Made by a program: the position numbers and the translations under genes. The notes under the pieces were generated by a model. The model searched no databases and had not been told where the DNA came from. It saw nothing but the letters and a program-made list of their open reading frames with translations. From assembly GCF_015707995.1 (NCBI RefSeq), contig NZ_JAAGRY010000028.1:1-39009 (forward strand): a stretch of DNA of 39,009 nt, in the 5' to 3' direction. Of this stretch, positions 38,949 to 39,009 are shown piece by piece. Every line of letters starts with the position of its first letter. The stretch's first letter is position 1. Source of the DNA: Microbacterium paulum. Its GTDB lineage: Bacteria > Actinomycetota > Actinomycetes > Actinomycetales > Microbacteriaceae.

Positions 38949-39009
38949 CGCTCTATTCTCCCGCGCGGCTGTGGCGCGCTGGTCCGGTTTACAGCGCGGG
39001 CACCGGCCC

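Overview
The window looks like the chromosome of a high-G+C actinobacterium of the order Micrococcales. Microbacterium or a close relative is my best guess, from protein style and from the very high G+C of the right three quarters. This is inference from reading; no search was run. Two regimes are visible. Positions 1 to about 10,382 have visibly lower G+C, longer intergenic gaps and mobile or unknown genes. From about 10,588 to the end the sequence is compact, G+C-rich, ordinary chromosomal coding.

Region 1 (1-10,382) is the right-hand part of a Tn7-like transposon. A tightly coupled minus-strand operon encodes a TnsA-type endonuclease, a TnsB/Mu-type DDE transposase, a TnsC/TniB AAA+ ATPase and a TniQ protein. 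The starts and stops overlap as TGATG, ATGA and ATGA. The TniQ protein is unusual: it carries two complete TniQ modules whose zinc-ligand patterns have identical spacing. Outside tnsA lies an array of about five motifs phased every 19-21 bp and ending in ACA, taken as the transposon right end. The left end is not in the window. Cargo to the left includes a PIN-domain nuclease coupled to a HTH-ImmA/IrrE metallopeptidase (a probable toxin-antitoxin or defence module), a small HAD-fold phosphatase, a possible zinc-knuckle protein, an unknown protein and an XRE regulator next to tniQ.

Region 2 (10,383-10,587) is a gene-free junction rich in dyads. It includes a perfect 10-bp inverted repeat that straddles the transposon end, and a strong terminator with no gene in front of it.

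Region 3 (10,588-27,536) is chromosomal: a DUF2207 membrane protein, a MarR regulator, an ABC-2 exporter pair, DUF4287 and DUF2804 proteins, a frameshifted endonuclease-like gene, L-serine dehydratase, a GH13 amylosucrase, a MarR/NADP-reductase divergent pair with tandem operators, a DAO-type flavoprotein, a lipoprotein, a sugar isomerase/oxidoreductase operon with a LacI-like operator, and a PhzF protein.

Region 4 (27,610-29,211) holds an AbiE-like type IV toxin-antitoxin pair with a symmetric 30-bp operator over its ribosome binding site, beside tRNA-Arg(ACG).

Region 5 (29,281-39,009) holds conserved hypotheticals, a DUF4956/VTC-domain pair, a small CsbD-like protein, an operon of sulfurtransferase, zinc alcohol dehydrogenase and aldose 1-epimerase, a DHA2-type MFS exporter with a facing PadR repressor whose promoters share CATAC/GTATG palindromes, and a FUSC-family membrane protein.

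Across the window, seven genes have TANNNT exactly six bases before an ATG or GTG and no clear Shine-Dalgarno sequence. That is the signature of leaderless transcripts, and it decides several starts here.
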